Assembly (NCBI RefSeq): GCF_000174775.1
Contig: NZ_ACLR01000192.1
Span: 1 to 41,601 of the forward strand
From: Porphyromonas uenonis 60-3
GTDB taxonomy: Bacteria > Bacteroidota > Bacteroidia > Bacteroidales > Porphyromonadaceae
Direction of reading: 5' to 3'
Length of the DNA: 41,601 bases
Shown here: one piece after another, positions 7,533 to 16,290 of the stretch
How positions within the stretch are numbered: position 1 is the stretch's first letter
How the letters are laid out: every line of letters begins with the position of its first letter
The notes under the pieces: generated by a model
What the model was told of the DNA's origin: nothing
Databases searched by the model: none
What the model saw: only the letters and a program-made list of their open reading frames with translations
Translations under genes and position numbers: made by a program

Positions 7533-7802
7533 AGGTTTTATCGTGTTATAGTTTTGTTTTATCGTCCGAATAGTTTCTTCAGGATGCCACGGCCTATCTT
7601 TTGGTTCAGACCACTTTTGCTCGTTGGTATACCAGTGCGCCGAGATACTCGCTGTCTGAGCTTCGTTACGCCTACGGCTCTCTGCCATGAGAAGGAGAGA
7701 CCGGGTATAGGTGTCGATCGTTTGCGTCCCATAGGGTTATATCATCTGATTTTTGTTATGTCTTTTTGCAATGGAGCATAGGCTCCTTAGTAACTTCACT
7801 GG

Positions 7803-7810
7803 CAAAGGTA
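7803..7810 (-). promoter_or_regulatory. -7 box of the OmpA/TerB/channel operon
   Basis: Read on the minus strand this is TACCTTTG, a perfect match to the Bacteroidota TAnnTTTG element. A run of T lies upstream where the -33 TTTG would be expected, but the exact -33 match is weak. Transcription would start near 7797 and leave a leader of about 265 nt before the preferred start at 7532. Confidence 0.6.
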
Positions 7811-7963
7811 CGGAATGTTTAACAAAAAAAAACAGTTGCCGGCGAGAATTCGTTTAACTGTTTGATTGTTAGCGGTGTAATGTCGATAAAATACCGAAAT
7901 GAAGGGAGTTTTGTTCTTGGGAAACTGAGTAATTGGTTGAAATGTGGAGTTATGCGAAGATTT

Positions 7964-8121
7964 TCTCGGAAGAATTTGAAAATATTCACGGAGATATTTT
8001 TCATTTTATCGGAAGTTCGAAATAAAACTTCGGAAGAATGAAATGAAACTTCGGAAGAAAGATTTCAAAGTTCCGAGGAATTTGCCGATTGCTCCTTGGA
8101 GATTTTCAATTTCCTCGGGAG
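7964..8121. repeat. Intergenic 21-bp-phased palindrome array, copy 2
   Basis: Short palindromic cores of the type CTTCGGAAG, GTTCCGAGG and CTCCTTGGAG begin near 7964, 7985, 8007, 8028, 8049, 8070, 8092 and 8113, always 21 or 22 bp apart, with A/T-rich linkers. The second half belongs to the 226-bp direct repeat. Weaker cores may extend the array back to about 7892. The array fills the gap between the divergent operons starting at 7797 and 8300. Confidence 0.8.
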
Positions 8122-8274
8122 AAACCAGTATCTGAGCGCATCTCTCTCCGTATAATATTCAGAATTTAACTAATCGAAGGAAGGAGTCCTGACAGGCTTC
8201 GAACGATAGATGCTGAACGTTCGCATCATTTTGATATACAATAGATTACCGACTATTTGGTATTGCTGTTCTAA
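8049..8274. repeat. 226-bp direct repeat, right copy
   Basis: The partner of 468-693, with five substitutions in 226 positions and equal length. It contains the likely -33 element of the ABC transporter promoter (8262-8265), whereas the left copy abuts the 3' end of the channel gene. The pair could recombine to excise a circle of about 7.58 kb carrying the whole minus-strand operon. Confidence 0.95.
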
Positions 8275-8293
8275 GGATTACGCTCTACCTTTG
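8262..8293 (+). promoter_or_regulatory. Predicted promoter of the ABC transporter operon
   Basis: ATTG at 8262-8265, a 20-bp spacer, then TACCTTTG at 8286-8293, matching Bacteroidota -33/-7 spacing. The expected start near 8300 leaves a leader of about 105 nt. The -33 half lies within the right direct repeat. Confidence 0.6.
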
Positions 8294-8405
8294 CACTGTG
8301 TAAGGGTGCCCATAGGACGATGCTTTTTTAGCTCCTCGCTGAGCGCTCTTGCGCATAGGATCTATTTTAAGTAAAACGGCTCCAAGTATATAACAACAGA
8401 TCAAT

Positions 8406-10181
8406 ATGAGACAATCAAACAATCAATCTCTAGGTGCATTGGGACGCCTAGGGCGCTCCATGGGGAGCAAGCGACCGCTCGCTTATCTAGGGCTGGTCTG
8501 CTCTGCCGTGGCGCACGTGGTGGCACTGGTGCCATTCATCTTTATTTGGCTTATCCTGCGGGAGTTACTCGGTGGCTCTGTGGACTCAGGCGCCATCACG
8601 CGATGGGCTTGGTTGGCAGTCGGGGCGGGACTGCTCCATATACTCCTCTATGGGTTGGCATTGATGCTGACGCATGTGGCAGCCTTTAGGGTAGAGCGGA
8701 CTTTGCGAGGGGATGCTATGAGGCGTATGCTGGAGATGCCCTTGGGCTTCTTCGATCAGCAGAACCTAGGCAAGCTCAAAAACGTCATCGACGACAATGT
8801 TGGCCTGACCCACACTTTCTGCGCTCACCAGTTGCCAGACCTCGTTGGGACGCTGGTCTGCTTTGTGACGCTCTGCGTGATGATGTTTGTCCTAGAGTGG
8901 CGCATGGCTCTGCTCTGTCTCATACCTGTCTTGATACAGCTCCTGGCGATGGGGTCGATGATGACCAACAAAGCGTACCGTGAGAGTATGGGTGCCTATA
9001 TGAATCACCAGCAAAGGATGAGCAGCGAGGCGGTTGAGTATGTGCGTGGTATGCCCGTGGTGAAAGCTTTCCAGCAGTCGATCTACTCCTTCAATGCTTT
9101 TCACCAGACGCTACTGGACTATGCTAAATGGGCGAAGGTCTATGCACGTAGTTGTCGGCGGATGTTTAGCATCTATACGGTAGCTTCCTTTGGCTATGCC
9201 TTTATCTTGGTACCCTTCGCCTATTATCTCTTGAGTCGAGGCGAAGATATGGTCGGTGTGGTGAGCAGCTTGGTCTTCTTTATCCTCGTGACTCCCTTCA
9301 TCGGTGAGTGTACGATGCGGCTCATGTATGTGGTCAGTGGCAAGCGTGAGGCTGTACAAGCTCTGGATAGGCTGGATGCCCTCTGCGATGCCTCTACTGA
9401 GGCAAAGGGTAGTACGCCTCTCTCGCTCTCTAGTCATACGATCCAGCTGGAGGGGGTGTCCTTTAGATATAGTCCAGAGGCTCCTCTGGCAGTGAGTGAT
9501 GTGACGCTCACAATCCCTGAGGGCGCCTGCGTGGCTCTCGTAGGAGCTAGCGGGAGTGGCAAGACAACGCTGGCTCGTCTCGTGGCTCGCTTTTGGGATG
9601 TGGAGACAGGGCGGATTACTATTGGGGGAGAAGATATAAGTCAGGTTGCTGTCGAGGAGGTGCTACGGCACATCTCTTTCGTCTTCCAGAATGAAAGGCT
9701 CTTTAAGAAGTCCATCCGTGACAATGTAGCCTACGGATCTGCTGAGGCTACGGACGAAGAGATCTATGCCGCCCTCGACAAAGCGCACTGCCTAGAGCTG
9801 GTGCGTAGTTTGCCACATGGGTTGGACACGGTCATCGGCTCTAAGGGTGTCTACCTCAGTGGGGGAGAGCAGCAGCGGATAGCTTTGGCGAGAGCTTTCC
9901 TCAAGGATGCGCCGATACTGCTCCTGGACGAGGCTACCTCTTTTGCAGATCCTGAGAGTGAGCATGCGATCCAGGAGAGCCTGCATCGTCTGATGGCGCA
10001 CAAGACCGTCCTGATGATAGCGCATCGTCTCTCCTCGGTCGTCAATGCGGATCTCATCGTGGTGATGCAGCAGGGACGCATCGTAGAGCAAGGCACCCAC
10101 ACGGAGCTACTGGCTCGTACTAATGGACTCTATGCCTCTATGTGGCAAGAGTATCAAGAATCTATCAAATGGACTATATAA
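8406..10181 (+). CDS. ABC transporter, fused permease-ATPase, subunit 1
   Basis: A 591-residue half-transporter: a six-helix type IV (exporter-fold) membrane domain over about 1-320, then a nucleotide-binding domain. Walker A is GASGSGKTT (380-388), the Q-loop is in V-F-Q-N-E, the signature LSGGEQQR starts at 484, Walker B is ILLLDEAT (504-511) with the catalytic Glu, and the H-loop is His540. All catalytic elements are present. The next gene, 3 bp downstream, encodes a second half, so the two should form a heterodimer. This tandem arrangement is seen in peptide/drug exporters and in siderophore importers of the YbtPQ/IrtAB type. No metal-uptake or toxin gene lies beside it, so the substrate is open. 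Confidence 0.93.
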   Translation: MRQSNNQSLGALGRLGRSMGSKRPLAYLGLVCSAVAHVVALVPFIFIWLILRELLGGSVDSGAITRWAWLAVGAGLLHILLYGLALMLTHVAAFRVERTLRGDAMRRMLEMPLGFFDQQNLGKLKNVIDDNVGLTHTFCAHQLPDLVGTLVCFVTLCVMMFVLEWRMALLCLIPVLIQLLAMGSMMTNKAYRESMGAYMNHQQRMSSEAVEYVRGMPVVKAFQQSIYSFNAFHQTLLDYAKWAKVYARSCRRMFSIYTVASFGYAFILVPFAYYLLSRGEDMVGVVSSLVFFILVTPFIGECTMRLMYVVSGKREAVQALDRLDALCDASTEAKGSTPLSLSSHTIQLEGVSFRYSPEAPLAVSDVTLTIPEGACVALVGASGSGKTTLARLVARFWDVETGRITIGGEDISQVAVEEVLRHISFVFQNERLFKKSIRDNVAYGSAEATDEEIYAALDKAHCLELVRSLPHGLDTVIGSKGVYLSGGEQQRIALARAFLKDAPILLLDEATSFADPESEHAIQESLHRLMAHKTVLMIAHRLSSVVNADLIVVMQQGRIVEQGTHTELLARTNGLYASMWQEYQESIKWTI

Positions 10182-10184
10182 GCT

Positions 10185-11915
10185 ATGAAGCATCTAAATC
10201 TAATCAACTGGATGGAGCGCAAGATGGCGCTCTCGCCTAGAGGAGCGCACAACTTCCTCTCGGCTTGTCTCTGGACTGGTGTGCAAAACCTCTCCTTCAT
10301 GCTCCCCGTGATGCTCGTTTACCTCCTAATGATGGAGCTATTTGGCGAGAGCAGAGACCTCACCCTCTGGGCACTGGTAGGGATGGCACTCCTATCTATA
10401 ATAGGTATGTATCTCATCACTCGCAGACAGTACAACAGCACCTTCCTCGCCGTCTACAGCGAGAGTGCTACTATGCGCATACGACTAGCGGAGAAGATGA
10501 GACGACTCCCGCTCTCCTTCTTCGACCGCCACGATGCGAGTGATCTGACAAGCCGTGTGATGTCTGATGTCTCATTTCTTGAAAACGCTTATTCGCATAC
10601 TCTGCCACAGATGGTAGCTTCCTTTATAGTCCTCATCTTGGCGGGATGTGGATTAGCCTCCTTAGATTGGCGGTTAGCCTTGGCACTCTTTTGGGCAGCG
10701 CCCGTGTCGCTCCTGATCCTATGGGGATGTCTGGCTTCGCAAAAGCGCTCCTTCGTCAAGGCATCTAAGTCGCAACTCTCTGTGAGCGAAAAGGTCGAGG
10801 AGGGGCTACAGCTACATCAGACGATCAAGGCATACGGTGGCGAAACGCTCTATATGACAGAGCTGGATGCCGTCTTGGCGAGTCATGAACGCACCAGCTT
10901 TAACACCGAGTTGGCTAGCTTCGTCGTGGTCAATGGACTACGCTCTTTGCTACAGCTGGCGATACCGACGCTAGTCGTCGTGGGGAGCCACCTTTACCTG
11001 GCAGGAGAGGTGTCGCTCGGCATCCTCCTCTTCTTCCTGCTCATCTCCGTGTCGGTCTATACACCGCTGACTATGCTGATGGCGAATGCACTCGTAACGC
11101 TCTTTGCCTCTGTGCGGATAGATCGTATGAATGAGATCTACAATATGCCGACACAGGAGGGGCGGACAGACTTTGCGCCTAAGAGCTTCGACCTAACGTT
11201 TGAGGATGTATCCTTTTCCTACAATGAGGGTGCGCAGGTGCTGAATCATGTCTCCTTTACCGCCAAGCAGGGCGAGGTGACGGCTCTCGTCGGTCCGAGC
11301 GGTGGGGGCAAGAGTACCTGTGCACGACTAGCCTCCCGCTTCTGGGACTGTCAGAGTGGTACCGTATCGCTCGGAGGCGAAGACTTAACAGCAGTCGATC
11401 CAGAGACACTTCTCAAGTACTACGCCATCGTCTTTCAAGATGTGGTACTCTTTAATAATACGGTGCTGGAAAACATTCGCGTCGGACGCAAAGAGGCGAC
11501 AGATGCCGAGGTACTCGAGGCTGCTCGGCTAGCGCAGTGTGACGACTTTGTAGCGCGGTTGCCCGAGGGGTACCAGACGCAGATAGGGGAGAATGGCAGT
11601 CGCCTCTCTGGTGGTGAGCGTCAGCGCATATCAATAGCTCGAGCTATCCTCAAGAATGCTCCGATCATCATCCTCGATGAGGCGACTGCGAGCCAAGATG
11701 CGGAGAGTGAGACGCATATACAGCGGGCTCTCTCACAGCTTACGACGGATAAGACGGTGCTAATCATTGCCCACCGTATGCGTACGATACGCAATGCGGA
11801 CCGCATCGTAGTACTCTCTGGGGGCACGGTCGCTGCCTCTGGCACGCCTGACGAACTGTACGATGTGCCGGGCTACTACCGCACCGCCTGTGACCTGCAG
11901 CAAGTAGAGAGCTAG
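10185..11915 (+). CDS. ABC transporter, fused permease-ATPase, subunit 2
   Basis: A 576-residue partner of the preceding half-transporter. The membrane domain includes R-L-P-L-S-F-F-D-R-H, D-L-T-S-R-V-M-S-D and S-H-T-L-P-Q, the intracellular-loop pattern common in YbtQ/IrtB-like and lipid/drug-type half-transporters. The ATPase has GPSGGGKST (370-378), LSGGERQR (474-481), I-I-I-L-D-E-A (494-500) and His530, all intact, so both ATP sites could be hydrolytic. Translation is probably coupled, since the ATG begins 3 bp after the upstream stop. A strong stem-loop 16 bp past the stop probably ends the transcript. Confidence 0.93.
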   Translation: MKHLNLINWMERKMALSPRGAHNFLSACLWTGVQNLSFMLPVMLVYLLMMELFGESRDLTLWALVGMALLSIIGMYLITRRQYNSTFLAVYSESATMRIRLAEKMRRLPLSFFDRHDASDLTSRVMSDVSFLENAYSHTLPQMVASFIVLILAGCGLASLDWRLALALFWAAPVSLLILWGCLASQKRSFVKASKSQLSVSEKVEEGLQLHQTIKAYGGETLYMTELDAVLASHERTSFNTELASFVVVNGLRSLLQLAIPTLVVVGSHLYLAGEVSLGILLFFLLISVSVYTPLTMLMANALVTLFASVRIDRMNEIYNMPTQEGRTDFAPKSFDLTFEDVSFSYNEGAQVLNHVSFTAKQGEVTALVGPSGGGKSTCARLASRFWDCQSGTVSLGGEDLTAVDPETLLKYYAIVFQDVVLFNNTVLENIRVGRKEATDAEVLEAARLAQCDDFVARLPEGYQTQIGENGSRLSGGERQRISIARAILKNAPIIILDEATASQDAESETHIQRALSQLTTDKTVLIIAHRMRTIRNADRIVVLSGGTVAASGTPDELYDVPGYYRTACDLQQVES

Positions 11916-11930
11916 GCGAAGGCAACTTAG

Positions 11931-11970
11931 CCCCTCAGCTTACTGCCCCCCTTGGGCGAAAGCTGAGGGG
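11931..11970 (+). terminator. Stem-loop after the ABC transporter operon
   Basis: An 11-bp perfect stem (arms 11931-11941 and 11960-11970, CCCCTCAGCTT/AAGCTGAGGGG) with an 18-nt loop, starting 16 bp after the stop codon. It is not followed by a clean T-run, so it may end transcription inefficiently or stabilise the 3' end. Confidence 0.6.
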
Positions 11971-12070
11971 CGGACTTGGAACCTCTTTGTCTTGTGTTGG
12001 CTTAGTAGTACATACGAGTTCCAAAAAGAGTTCTCCTCTTGTAACTTTTCGGTTCCAAGGGAGGAAACAA

Positions 12071-12111
12071 GAAAAAGAGGAGACGACCAGCTGGTGTGGC
12101 CGTCTCCTCTT
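12071..12111 (-). terminator. Rho-independent terminator of the pgm-TPR-pgk-GNAT operon
   Basis: A perfect 11-bp stem (12075-12085 with 12101-12111) and a 15-nt loop. On the minus strand it is followed by a T-rich tract (CTTTTTCTTG), and it lies 21 bp beyond the stop of the acetyltransferase gene. The convergent ABC operon ends on the other side. Confidence 0.85.
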
Positions 12112-12132
12112 ACGTTGATGGGGATGTCGTGT

Positions 12133-12729
12133 CTAGAAGTGTGGGTAGACTTGATCAATGAGTGTCTGGCAGACTCGCTCAATGAAGTCTCTCTCGCCTA
12201 GCTCGGACGACATGATGTAGAGCGGTACGCCCTGCTCCTCACGGTGATACGGGGGCTGCAGGTAGTCCCGCTTGACCACCTGAAAGCCATTACGCTCGTA
12301 GTAGTTGATGCGTCGCCCAGCTATCTCGGAGAGCGTCTCGGGCTCAACCTCAAAGTAGATTGGTTCGCGCCCAATGTACTCCTTGACCGTCTGTAGCGTC
12401 TGCTCGCCTAGGCGATGGTTGCGTAGCTGCGGTAGGATGGCAAAGTGCTCTCCGTAGTAGAAGTCGTCGAAGTGCCACAGCGTGATGAAGCCCACGACCC
12501 CTAGCTCTGGATGCTCCAAGAGGAAGAACTGGTAAGCGCCTTGCGCCCCAATGAGCTGCTCTAGGTCACTCCAAGGGCGACGCTCACTATGGGGAAAGGC
12601 CTCCTCGTAGAGCTGTCTGAGCGTAGGCAGATGGTGCTGGTGCGTCTCATTGCAGAGGTCGCACCGTGTCATACGAACGAGCGAGACGAGTGGGGTAGCG
12701 GATGCGTCTTGTCCCATATTACTTGCCAT
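12133..12729 (-). CDS. GNAT-family N-acetyltransferase
   Basis: A 198-residue cytosolic protein of the GCN5-related acetyltransferase fold. The central strand E-H-F-A-I-L-P is followed by [12 protein letters not shown], corresponding to the acetyl-CoA pyrophosphate loop (R/Q-x-x-G-x-G/A). Y-Y-E-R-N-G-F near 150 is the typical C-terminal motif B. The acceptor substrate cannot be told. The start at 12729 overlaps pgk by 11 nt. ATGs at 12717 (just past the pgk stop) and at residue 20 are alternatives. It is the last gene before the terminator. Confidence 0.85.
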   Translation of the reverse strand: MASNMGQDASATPLVSLVRMTRCDLCNETHQHHLPTLRQLYEEAFPHSERRPWSDLEQLIGAQGAYQFFLLEHPELGVVGFITLWHFDDFYYGEHFAILPQLRNHRLGEQTLQTVKEYIGREPIYFEVEPETLSEIAGRRINYYERNGFQVVKRDYLQPPYHREEQGVPLYIMSSELGERDFIERVCQTLIDQVYPHF

Positions 12730-13990
12730 AGTTGGGGTCGATGGCTACGATGCCTGGGAGAGCTTTGCCCTCGATAGCCTCTAGGAGCGCACCGCCACCA
12801 GTGGATACGTAAGATACTTCGTCACCTAGCCCGAGCTTGTTGATGCAGGCGACACTATCCCCGCCACCGACGAGCGAGTAGGCGCCCTGTCGTGTAGCCT
12901 CGGCGACTGCCTTGGCTATAGCTTCGGAGCCACGAGCGAAGTTGTCAAACTCAAAGACTCCCGCAGGACCATTCCATAGGATCGTCTTGCTGGTCAGGAT
13001 AACCTCACGGTAGTCGGCACAAGCCTGAGCACCGATGTCCATACCCATGCGGTCGGCAGGGATCTGATTGGTTGGGAAGGTCTCGGCAGGCGCATCGTTG
13101 GCAAAGTCGCACGTGGCGACCGTATCTACGGGTAGGAGGAGTCGTACGCCCTTAGCCTTAGCGCGCTCCATGATGTCCCGTGCCACGTCGATCTTGTCCT
13201 CTTCACAGAGGGAGCGACCGATCTCGCCACCCTGCGCCTTGACAAAGGTGTAGGCCATACCGCCCCCGATGATGAGGTTGTCCACCTTGTCCATCAGGTT
13301 GAGGATGATGTCAATCTTGGAGGAGACTTTAGACCCTCCTAAGATAGCGGTAAAGGGGTGCTTAGCACCATGCAGGACACGCTGTACAGCCTCGACTTCT
13401 TGTAGCATGAGCATGCCAAACATCTTCTTGTCTGCGGCAAAGTACTGAGCGATGAGCGCCGTCGTGGCGTGTGCTCGGTGTGCTGCTCCAAAAGCATCGT
13501 TGACATAGACATCTGCTAGCGTGGCCATCTCCTTAGCGTAAGCTTTCTGACGCTCCTTGAGATCAGCCTTTGCAGCCTTGAGAGCCTCCTCGTCAGTGTA
13601 CTGGTCAGCATTGCGGAGCTTGCCTTCTTCCTCCTCCTCGAAGCGTACGTTTTCCAATACTAATATCTCGCCCGACTGAAGTGCCTGCGCCATCTCCTGT
13701 GCCTGTGCACCACGGCTCACGGGGCAGTGGATGACGGGTACGTGTATGAGCTCCTTGAGGTGGGGCACGATGAGCGCTGTAGAGAGCTTGGGGTCACGAC
13801 CCTTGGGGCGGCCGAGGTGCGTGGCGATGATGACGCTCCCGCCGTCGGATAGGATCTTGCGTAGTGTAGGCAGGGCGGCACGCATGCGGGTGTCGTCGGT
13901 GATCTGCCCTTTGTCGTCAAAGGGAACGTTGAAGTCTACACGCACGAGAGCACGGAGACCGGAGAAGTCGAACTGATGAATGTTTGTCAT
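12719..13990 (-). CDS. pgk: Phosphoglycerate kinase
   Basis: A 423-residue glycolytic enzyme that transfers phosphate from 1,3-bisphosphoglycerate to ADP. Visible motifs are R-V-D-F-N-V-P near the N-terminus, [20 protein letters not shown], the nucleotide-site segment W-N-G-P-A-G-V-F-E, and S-T-G-G-G-A near the C-terminus. The start at 13990 ([20 protein letters not shown]) is chosen. The longer frame to 14116 adds 42 unrelated residues overlapping the upstream TPR gene. It follows phosphoglucomutase and a large TPR gene on the same strand, making a mixed carbohydrate-metabolism operon. Confidence 0.97.
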   Translation of the reverse strand: MTNIHQFDFSGLRALVRVDFNVPFDDKGQITDDTRMRAALPTLRKILSDGGSVIIATHLGRPKGRDPKLSTALIVPHLKELIHVPVIHCPVSRGAQAQEMAQALQSGEILVLENVRFEEEEEGKLRNADQYTDEEALKAAKADLKERQKAYAKEMATLADVYVNDAFGAAHRAHATTALIAQYFAADKKMFGMLMLQEVEAVQRVLHGAKHPFTAILGGSKVSSKIDIILNLMDKVDNLIIGGGMAYTFVKAQGGEIGRSLCEEDKIDVARDIMERAKAKGVRLLLPVDTVATCDFANDAPAETFPTNQIPADRMGMDIGAQACADYREVILTSKTILWNGPAGVFEFDNFARGSEAIAKAVAEATRQGAYSLVGGGDSVACINKLGLGDEVSYVSTGGGALLEAIEGKALPGIVAIDPNYGK

Positions 13991-14025
13991 GAATAGAGGT
14001 GTGTATTTGGTCTGTGTGAATAAAC

Positions 14026-16272
14026 TTAGAAAGTATTGATGCGCTGATGGAGCCAAGTCTGTATTAGCTCCAGCAGATGGCTCGGTACGCCTAGTTGCCT
14101 CAGGTCGTACATGCACTCCCCGTAGGCGGAGATGAACCGCTTCTGTTGCTGTTCGTCAGCCGATGCGAGGAGCTTGCCCAGAGCTTGCAGGGTGCCCTGT
14201 AGATCTCCGCCGACGAGCGTAAAGAGAGCGGGCAGTAGGGGTACAAACTCTTTGTATTGAAGCTCCAGAGAGTCTTTGCCCAGCTGATCGTACGAGGTAA
14301 CGGAGCGACTAGCGTAAGCCTTTGCCTCCTCCCAGCGCTGTGTCATCATGAGGCACCAAGCGATGAGCGGATAGAGCGTGTCGGGGTGCTCGTCCTCAAA
14401 CTCGCACTGCAAGAGCAGCGGGAGCGCCTTGTCGTAAATGCGGAGCTTTACATAGAGCACACCGAGTAGTCGTGAGATAGCGAGCGAAGGCCGTTCAGGA
14501 TCTGCCTGCTGTCGCACCTGCTCTAGTAGTGAGATGGCGAGCATCGGCTGCTCCATGCGGTAGAGGATCTGGGCGATAAAGAGCGGGCTCGTGTCTCCCG
14601 AGAGTAGCTGCGGAGGGATCTGCTGCATGACGAAGTAAGCCTGCATGTACTTCTGCTCCTCGTAATAGGTCTGCGCAAGGCGGTACATAAGCTGCGCACG
14701 AGCCTCTGGCTCTGAGGTGCGTCCCAGCTGAAACTGTATAGCAGCCTGCTCGCCTGCATACTCTTTCGTCTGGACGCAGTAAGCGCGCAATAGGTCGAGA
14801 TGCTTGTCGCAGAGCTGCTCCGATTGCGCCTGTGCAAAGGGATTGGGCTGGCCAAAGTGCATCATGAAGGGTGTCTTAGCAGCCACCTTTGCCTCAATAA
14901 AGGTGAAGATGCGTGCCAGCTGGCAGATGTAGCCTTGTAGCGCTTTCGTATAGTCGTCCGCCTCTAGCGTCCGTCGCTCCTGTGGACGGATGTAAGGGGT
15001 GCGGTTGATCACGTTTTCCATAGCTAGGACGCCCTGCGAGATGCCTTGTAGCACCTGTCCAGGCAGTTGGCTAATCCTAAAGATGGAGCCGTAGAAGTCT
15101 ATGTCTACCTGCTGGAAGATGGACTCACGCAGTAGCGTCATGATCTGATCCTCGCCGAGCTGGTACTCATTGCTAAACTGAGCCATCACGGCTCCCAGCG
15201 AACTGTGCTGCAGGTCAAAGGGAACTAACCAATGCGCCTCATCTTCAAAGAAAGGTCCCTGCAGGAGCGAGCTAGTCGCAAAAGCGTTGACATCGAAACC
15301 ACGAGCCACGAGACGCTTCAGCGCTTCGTAGCCCTCCTGCACATCGCCCACGAGAGGGAGGAGCTCCTCCTCATTCCCGAAGACACTCTCGAAGGTGGCT
15401 GGCTCCTCTCTGTCGCCCGTCGAAGAGATGATCTCCTGAAAGCGCTGCTGAAACTCTGGGCTGTTGAAGCGTCCGAAGAGCTTCTGCACATACTCCACCA
15501 CTTGTGGCGTGTACTTCATGCGGAGGCGATGGCTCCAGATCATGTCGTACTCCTCGAGGGTAATCGCCTCGCTGATCTGCTGAGGCTTGTAGGGGAGCTG
15601 CTCCTCGTAGAGTGCCAGACGGCTACTGTATAGTTCGCCGACGAGGAGCACCCCGACGACAGCACGAATGCGCACCATCGTCTGTTCGCCTCGTGTCTCC
15701 ATCAGCTTAGCGAGTAGCCAGCAGAGCTTACCCCAGTGCCACGAGCGTAGCAAAGCTAGGGTTACAGCCGTGAGAGCTGCCTGCTGTATGTAGTCGTCTA
15801 GCTGGTCTAGCGAGGTGGCTACTTCGTCGCTCCACTCCTGCGTATAGAGGAGTCCCATTGTGAGGCGCTTGACCAGTTCGTCGTAGCGTGGTCGGTCAAC
15901 CGTTGCGAGGTTCGACTGGAGCGTCAGTTGCTCGACAACCATTGCGAGTCCTCCATTGTCTAGCAGTAGAGCGTAGTAGTTTGATTGCTTCTCGTATTGA
16001 GGCGACTGAGCCACCCACTCCGTATCTCGTAGTGCATCGGTCACCTCATAGAGTGTCCGGAGCAGGTAGCTGTAGTTCGTCACCAGCTCAGGGTCTTGTA
16101 TCGGAGACTCTAGGTATTGTAGCATCGTCTCTAGGATACGCTTTGCCGAGTGGTAGCGGTCGCGCTGCTCCACGGGGATACGCACGTGAGACTGCATCTG
16201 CTCGCCTAGTAGCTTGACCGCTTGGGCGATCTGATGCTCAGAGATGAGCCGGTAGATGTCGTCTGTAACCAT
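14026..16272 (-). CDS. Large TPR-like helical repeat protein
   Basis: A 748-residue protein, almost entirely helical, without a signal peptide or membrane segment. The clearest tetratricopeptide-like pairs lie in the C-terminal half, about 520-680: [17 protein letters not shown], then [15 protein letters not shown] and [14 protein letters not shown]. The N-terminal half has irregular helices. No catalytic motif is seen. It lies between phosphoglucomutase (18 bp upstream) and phosphoglycerate kinase (35 bp downstream) and is surely cotranscribed. A role as cytosolic scaffold or regulator is inference only. The family seems limited to Bacteroidota. Confidence 0.8.
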   Translation of the reverse strand: MVTDDIYRLISEHQIAQAVKLLGEQMQSHVRIPVEQRDRYHSAKRILETMLQYLESPIQDPELVTNYSYLLRTLYEVTDALRDTEWVAQSPQYEKQSNYYALLLDNGGLAMVVEQLTLQSNLATVDRPRYDELVKRLTMGLLYTQEWSDEVATSLDQLDDYIQQAALTAVTLALLRSWHWGKLCWLLAKLMETRGEQTMVRIRAVVGVLLVGELYSSRLALYEEQLPYKPQQISEAITLEEYDMIWSHRLRMKYTPQVVEYVQKLFGRFNSPEFQQRFQEIISSTGDREEPATFESVFGNEEELLPLVGDVQEGYEALKRLVARGFDVNAFATSSLLQGPFFEDEAHWLVPFDLQHSSLGAVMAQFSNEYQLGEDQIMTLLRESIFQQVDIDFYGSIFRISQLPGQVLQGISQGVLAMENVINRTPYIRPQERRTLEADDYTKALQGYICQLARIFTFIEAKVAAKTPFMMHFGQPNPFAQAQSEQLCDKHLDLLRAYCVQTKEYAGEQAAIQFQLGRTSEPEARAQLMYRLAQTYYEEQKYMQAYFVMQQIPPQLLSGDTSPLFIAQILYRMEQPMLAISLLEQVRQQADPERPSLAISRLLGVLYVKLRIYDKALPLLLQCEFEDEHPDTLYPLIAWCLMMTQRWEEAKAYASRSVTSYDQLGKDSLELQYKEFVPLLPALFTLVGGDLQGTLQALGKLLASADEQQQKRFISAYGECMYDLRQLGVPSHLLELIQTWLHQRINTF

Positions 16273-16290
16273 ATAATAATGTGTACCTGC

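Noticed and set aside
7533-7688. N-terminal extension of the OmpA-domain protein
   Set aside because: The extra 52 residues show no family character, and the ATG at 7532 has a leader like those of its neighbours. The segment is better read as a long 5' leader, though this is not certain.
9792-10102. Minus-strand frames inside the ABC transporter gene
   Set aside because: They are shadows of the ATPase domain in other frames, with skewed His/Arg/Leu composition.
13991-14116. Longer phosphoglycerate kinase start
   Set aside because: It adds 42 residues that overlap the upstream coding region and precede the normal enzyme N-terminus.
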